Part shown: piece after piece, positions 60,978-64,000 of the stretch
How positions within the stretch are numbered: the first letter of the stretch is position 1
Layout of the letters: the number at the start of each line of letters is the position of its first letter
DNA from: Chthoniobacter sp.
GTDB taxonomy: Bacteria; Verrucomicrobiota; Verrucomicrobiia; Chthoniobacterales; Chthoniobacteraceae
Direction of reading: 5' to 3'
Assembly: GCA_021414005.1 (NCBI GenBank)
Contig: JAIOPH010000013.1
Span: 270,541 to 334,540 of the forward strand
DNA: 64,000 nt
Made by a program: the position numbers and the translations under genes
The notes under the pieces: model-generated
What the model was told of the DNA's origin: nothing
Seen by the model: the letters and a program-made list of their open reading frames with translations, nothing else
The model's database searches: none

Positions 60978-62555
60978 TTACCAGGTGCTCGGATCCGGCA
61001 CCCAGCCTTCGGGCAGCGGCGTGATGTCGATGAGGATGGCACCGGGCGGGCGAGGATCGGTGCGCGACAGCTCCTTGATGACGAGGTCGCCGGTGGGAAT
61101 TTCGCCCACGCGCTTGTAAGTGAGCAGCAGCCGGCGGTGGCGCGGTTTCGGGCCCGGCTCGGGCGGAACGAGAAGTCGGAGCGTGCGGATGGGTTGGGGA
61201 AATTTCTGGAAGAGTTCGATGTCGGTGAGCACGACCTGATCGGCGTAGCCATTGAGCTGGCGGACGACGCCGAGGCAATTTCCCATCGTGGGCCAGCCCG
61301 GCTGCTCGTAGCCGCGCGTGTGGATGATGATCGCCACGCCGAGCGTGATGAAGACGTTCGCCGCCGCCAGCAGCGCGCCGACCGGCCGGGCGAGCCGCAC
61401 TTTCCCGAGCAGCTCGATCCCGAGAAAGGCGAGCGCCGCATGCAGGGCAAACGTGCCGAAAAAATATTGTGGCAATGGAGGGATGCGCAACGCCGTGAAG
61501 ACGACCAACTGCAAGGCCACGCACGCGATGAGCAGCGCCGCGAAAAGATCGCGCGGCGCGACCTCCGCGCGTGCCCGGAACGCGCGCCAGACGACGGCGA
61601 AGCGACTGCCCGCGGCGGCGATGCCGAGCCAGATAAGTGGATAGATGAGTCGCGAAAGCCACTGCGCGACAGTCACCAGCACATCGAGATTTTTTGGCCA
61701 AGCCACCGCGCGCGCGTAGTCGAAACCGCATAGCAAATTGCCGCCGAGCACTGGCGCGAGCGCGCAGAGCAGCCGCGGATGTTTTACCGGATACTGGAGA
61801 TTCACCGTGCCGGATGTGAGCCGGCTCCAGACCACACCCACCACCGCGCCGAGGTAGAGAAAATGCAGAATGAAAAGCACCGCGCCGATGCGCCACAGCG
61901 CTTTTTTGTCGGCCCGCAAATCCGCCCGGTGACGCCACAGCAGATACGCGCCGACGGGCGCGGCGAGCGGGAGCGCCTGCGGGTGGTTGATCGGCAGCAG
62001 CACCACGGTCACGAGGCACACCCGCAGCGACCACGCGCGCCGCGTTTGCAAAAAATCCGCGAGCGCGCCGAGACAGAGCGCGCCCAGCGGAATGGTGAAG
62101 CTCGCGTCCCACAAAATGCGGTGATACGCGACCATGTTTGGCGCGATAACGATCACCGCCGCGAACCACGAGCGCAGGCCCAGCGCGCGGGCCATCCAGA
62201 CCAGCCCGATGCTCGTGAGCGTCGCGCAAAGCAGTCCGCGCAGGACGACGATCGCGAACGGATTGTGCGTGAGCGCGAGGAGCAGTTGATAAGTCTGCGT
62301 GGGCACCGGCCCATACGGGACGCCGAAATTTCCGAACAGCCCGGTGTGCGCGGGCAGGTGGCTTTGGTTGAAATAAAAGGCATTGGCGATAAGGCGCGGT
62401 TCATCAATGCACCACGAGACATCGCCCGGCCAGAGGACGACCGGGAGCAGGGCGGCGAGCGCCAGCAGCCAAGGCAGAAGTGAACGGGTCGTCGGAGAAA
62501 TAGGCGCGCAGAGTGAGGCGAAACCGCGTAATGCGAAACCCGAAATCCGCAGCAC
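60978..62555 (-). CDS. multi-pass membrane protein, GT-C/glycosyltransferase-39-like (putative)
   Basis: A 525-aa protein with about ten hydrophobic helices. The first loop has WCIDEPRLIANAFYFNQSHL with the Asp/Glu pair expected of a GT-C lipid-sugar transferase. The C-terminus is a soluble tail (PLPEGWVPDPSTW). It is convergent with mgtE. Assignment to glycosyl transfer is by fold-like layout only. Confidence 0.6.
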   Translation of the reverse strand: MLRISGFALRGFASLCAPISPTTRSLLPWLLALAALLPVVLWPGDVSWCIDEPRLIANAFYFNQSHLPAHTGLFGNFGVPYGPVPTQTYQLLLALTHNPFAIVVLRGLLCATLTSIGLVWMARALGLRSWFAAVIVIAPNMVAYHRILWDASFTIPLGALCLGALADFLQTRRAWSLRVCLVTVVLLPINHPQALPLAAPVGAYLLWRHRADLRADKKALWRIGAVLFILHFLYLGAVVGVVWSRLTSGTVNLQYPVKHPRLLCALAPVLGGNLLCGFDYARAVAWPKNLDVLVTVAQWLSRLIYPLIWLGIAAAGSRFAVVWRAFRARAEVAPRDLFAALLIACVALQLVVFTALRIPPLPQYFFGTFALHAALAFLGIELLGKVRLARPVGALLAAANVFITLGVAIIIHTRGYEQPGWPTMGNCLGVVRQLNGYADQVVLTDIELFQKFPQPIRTLRLLVPPEPGPKPRHRRLLLTYKRVGEIPTGDLVIKELSRTDPRPPGAILIDITPLPEGWVPDPSTW

Positions 62556-62675
62556 GTCCGAAAAACATGAATCGGATTTGGCCTCGCGCGGAGTTCACCG
62601 CGGACATGGCAGCTTTCCCAAGTTGCGTAGTCCTCTGCGGACCGCGCGAACTCCGTGCGCAGCCACTCCCGCCCG

Positions 62676-63146
62676 TTATTCCCGCAAATGCCGCAGCGCC
62701 TCCCGGATCGCGGGCAGCACCAGCGGGAGGCACTCGCCGATGGCGCGCGGATTACCGGGGAGATTGACCAGAAGCGTGCGGCCGCGCGTGCCGGCGGTGG
62801 CGCGCGAGAGGATCGCCGTGGGCACTTTCGCAAACGACTGCGCCCGCATGATCTCACCGAAACCCGGCAACTCGCGCTCCAGCACCGCGCGCGTGGCCTC
62901 GGGCGTTACGTCCCGCGGCGCGGGCCCGGTGCCTCCGGTCGTGAGCACCAGCGCGCAGCCCTCCTCGTCGCACAAACGGCGCAGCGTGCCCTCGATCTCC
63001 GCGCGGTCGTCTGCGATCAACACGCGTACCCATTCCGCCGATTCGCCGTCGTGGGCCGCCCACACGCGCTCGATCTCCGGCCCACTAAGATCTTCGTAAA
63101 CGCCCGCGCTCGCGCGGTCGCTCAACGTCACGCGCGCGATCTTCAT
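62676..63146 (-). CDS. molybdopterin adenylyltransferase / MoaB-Mog family
   Basis: A 156-aa protein with the MoCF-binding motif LVLTTGGTGPAPRDVTPEA and the end motif VNLPGNPRAIGECLPLVLPA. It adenylates molybdopterin during Moco synthesis. The start ATG overlaps the moaC stop as ATGA (63143-63146). The symbol moaB or mog depends on naming tradition, so it is left empty. Confidence 0.9.
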   Translation of the reverse strand: MKIARVTLSDRASAGVYEDLSGPEIERVWAAHDGESAEWVRVLIADDRAEIEGTLRRLCDEEGCALVLTTGGTGPAPRDVTPEATRAVLERELPGFGEIMRAQSFAKVPTAILSRATAGTRGRTLLVNLPGNPRAIGECLPLVLPAIREALRHLRE

Positions 63147-63589
63147 TCCTTGCGCTTTTCAGTGACGCGGATTTCGCCAATGACCATCTGCTGATCCACC
63201 GCCTTGCACATGTCGTAGATCGTCAGCGCCGCCACGCTCACCGCGGTGAGCGCCTCCATCTCCACGCCGGTCTTCGCCGTGGTGCGCGCGGTCGCCCGGA
63301 TGCGCACGGCGTCGTCTTCGAGAAAAAACTCCACGTCCACGGAATCCAGCGGCAGCGAGTGGCAAAGCGGAATCAGTTCGTCCGTCCGCTTGGCCGCTTG
63401 AATCGCCGCGATCTTCGCCACCGTGAGCACATCGCCTTTCGGCAAAGCCCGATCGCGCAGCGCGACAAGCGTGGCCGCCTGACAACGCACCACACCCTCG
63501 GCACTGGCCGTGCGCCGTTGTTCCGGCTTGTGGCCGACATCGACCATGCGCGCCGCGCCCGTTTCATCGAGATGGGAAAAGGTGGACAT
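63143..63589 (-). CDS. moaC: cyclic pyranopterin monophosphate synthase MoaC
   Basis: A 148-aa protein with [18 protein letters not shown], the catalytic [13 protein letters not shown] region and the [20 protein letters not shown] segment. It makes cPMP from the MoaA product. The start chosen is ATG 63589, matching the family N-terminus. The frame stays open upstream to ~63811 but without homology. With the overlapping moaB/mog gene it forms a Moco operon. Confidence 0.94.
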   Translation of the reverse strand: MSTFSHLDETGAARMVDVGHKPEQRRTASAEGVVRCQAATLVALRDRALPKGDVLTVAKIAAIQAAKRTDELIPLCHSLPLDSVDVEFFLEDDAVRIRATARTTAKTGVEMEALTAVSVAALTIYDMCKAVDQQMVIGEIRVTEKRKE

Positions 63590-63933
63590 GCGAGCAAGCC
63601 TGCAATTCGTCAATGCGACCAGCAAGCGGGATTCCGAACTGACATAACCGGGACGCCGCGTGAACTGCCCGGCACGCGCGCCGACAGCGGTGCTGCTGCC
63701 GTTTTCGCCAAGTGAAAATTTCTCCCGCTGTCGAGGGCGGTGCCCGGGCACGAGGTTGAGGATCTGGTCCGCGCCAGTGATGACCGAACGCTCCTGAAAA
63801 GCGCGCCGCAATTTTCACCACTTCCAGAGGAGGCAAGCGGCTCTAGATATAGGGAACCGCAATAAGTCCTCCGCGCTACTTCACACTTCACGTTCCGTCT
63901 TCCGCCTCCGCCTTCCGAATCTCCACTTCCACT
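63590..63933. other. intergenic region upstream of moaC
   Basis: About 340 bp with no convincing gene. A GCCCGGGC palindrome is at 63747-63754, and a minus-strand frame is open through about 63811. I considered a molybdenum-cofactor riboswitch and cannot support it from the sequence by eye. Confidence 0.4.
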
Positions 63934-64000
63934 TCACGACAACCGCGCGATGTCCCGCAGGAACTGCATCCAGATGAAAAACATGCCGCGCCAGGAGTAG
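63934..64000 (-). CDS. 3' end of a CDS running off the right edge
   Basis: The minus strand reads YSWRGMFFIWMQFLRDIARL then S and TGA. The run of aromatic and hydrophobic residues looks like the end of a membrane protein. The rest is outside the window, so no function is proposed. Confidence 0.45.
   Translation of the reverse strand, partial: YSWRGMFFIWMQFLRDIARLS

Noticed and set aside
63590..63811. In-frame extension of moaC and possible molybdenum-cofactor riboswitch
   Set aside because: The extension has no homology to MoaC, and the expected riboswitch helices could not be traced by eye. A covariance search with the Moco RNA model would decide.

Overview
The window is a GC-rich bacterial chromosome segment that most resembles the Verrucomicrobiota/PVC group. 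The evidence is the DUF1549/DUF1553 plus DUF1501 pair, the DUF1592-type plus DUF1552 pair, an FHA-domain Ser/Thr kinase, TMTC-like membrane proteins with TPR tails, and a CbiX protein next to a DR2241-like Fe-S protein. The taxonomic call is inference: there is no rRNA or other decisive marker. I saw no tRNA, rRNA, CRISPR array, complete insertion sequence, integrase or replication origin. Many starts lack an obvious Shine-Dalgarno sequence, and many gene pairs overlap by ATGA or GTGA.

Layout. 1-3.3 kb: 3' end of a transglutaminase-family protein (lower GC than its surroundings), a ferredoxin gene pair and a secreted protein. 3.3-7.2 kb: 2-oxoacid dehydrogenase E1 genes (pdhA, pdhB) separated by a decayed hicBA toxin-antitoxin pair, then two tandem thymidylate-kinase paralogues. 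7.3-11.2 kb: cdd, mnmG, a cysteine desulfurase and tatA. 11.3-20.1 kb: L,D-transpeptidase, a TMTC-like protein, cbiX with a DR2241-like partner, a large secreted protease-like protein that has lost its catalytic Ser and His, a copied 5' fragment of cbiX in front of an amidohydrolase, and ilvN. 20.4-25.5 kb: rpsP, ffh, scpA, scpB, a two-gene accessory insert bounded by an 11-bp inverted repeat, and pheA. 25.6-29.6 kb: an unrecognised two-gene unit, opcA and zwf. 29.7-33.6 kb: FHA kinase, lipoproteins and an ECF sigma/anti-sigma-like unit. 33.6-39.5 kb: a beta-helix protein, the DUF1549/1553 cytochrome and DUF1501 protein, then a graveyard of phd/vapC and beta-helix fragments with a perfect hairpin.

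40.0-46.5 kb holds the most interesting locus. A nucleotidyltransferase is followed by a TIGR04222-type membrane protein ending in seven evenly spaced cysteines, then a DUF692/MNIO-family metallo-oxidase, then a 68-aa protein overlapping it by ATGA, and downstream a 1231-aa ABC transporter with TerB-like and FHA-like N-terminal regions. By analogy with known MNIO enzymes, which modify cysteines in peptides, this looks like a candidate system for modifying the Cys/Gly tail of a membrane protein.

46.6-51.6 kb: a putative beta-barrel, a CxxCH lipoprotein and the DUF1552/DUF1592-type pair. 51.6-64 kb: hisF, a DUF4912 protein, a full-length transglutaminase (paralogue of the truncated gene at the left edge), a second TMTC-like TPR protein, an aldo/keto reductase, mgtE, a GT-C-like membrane protein, moaB/mog, moaC and the 3' end of one more gene. 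Core metabolism and information-processing genes are thus interleaved with accessory and decayed elements.
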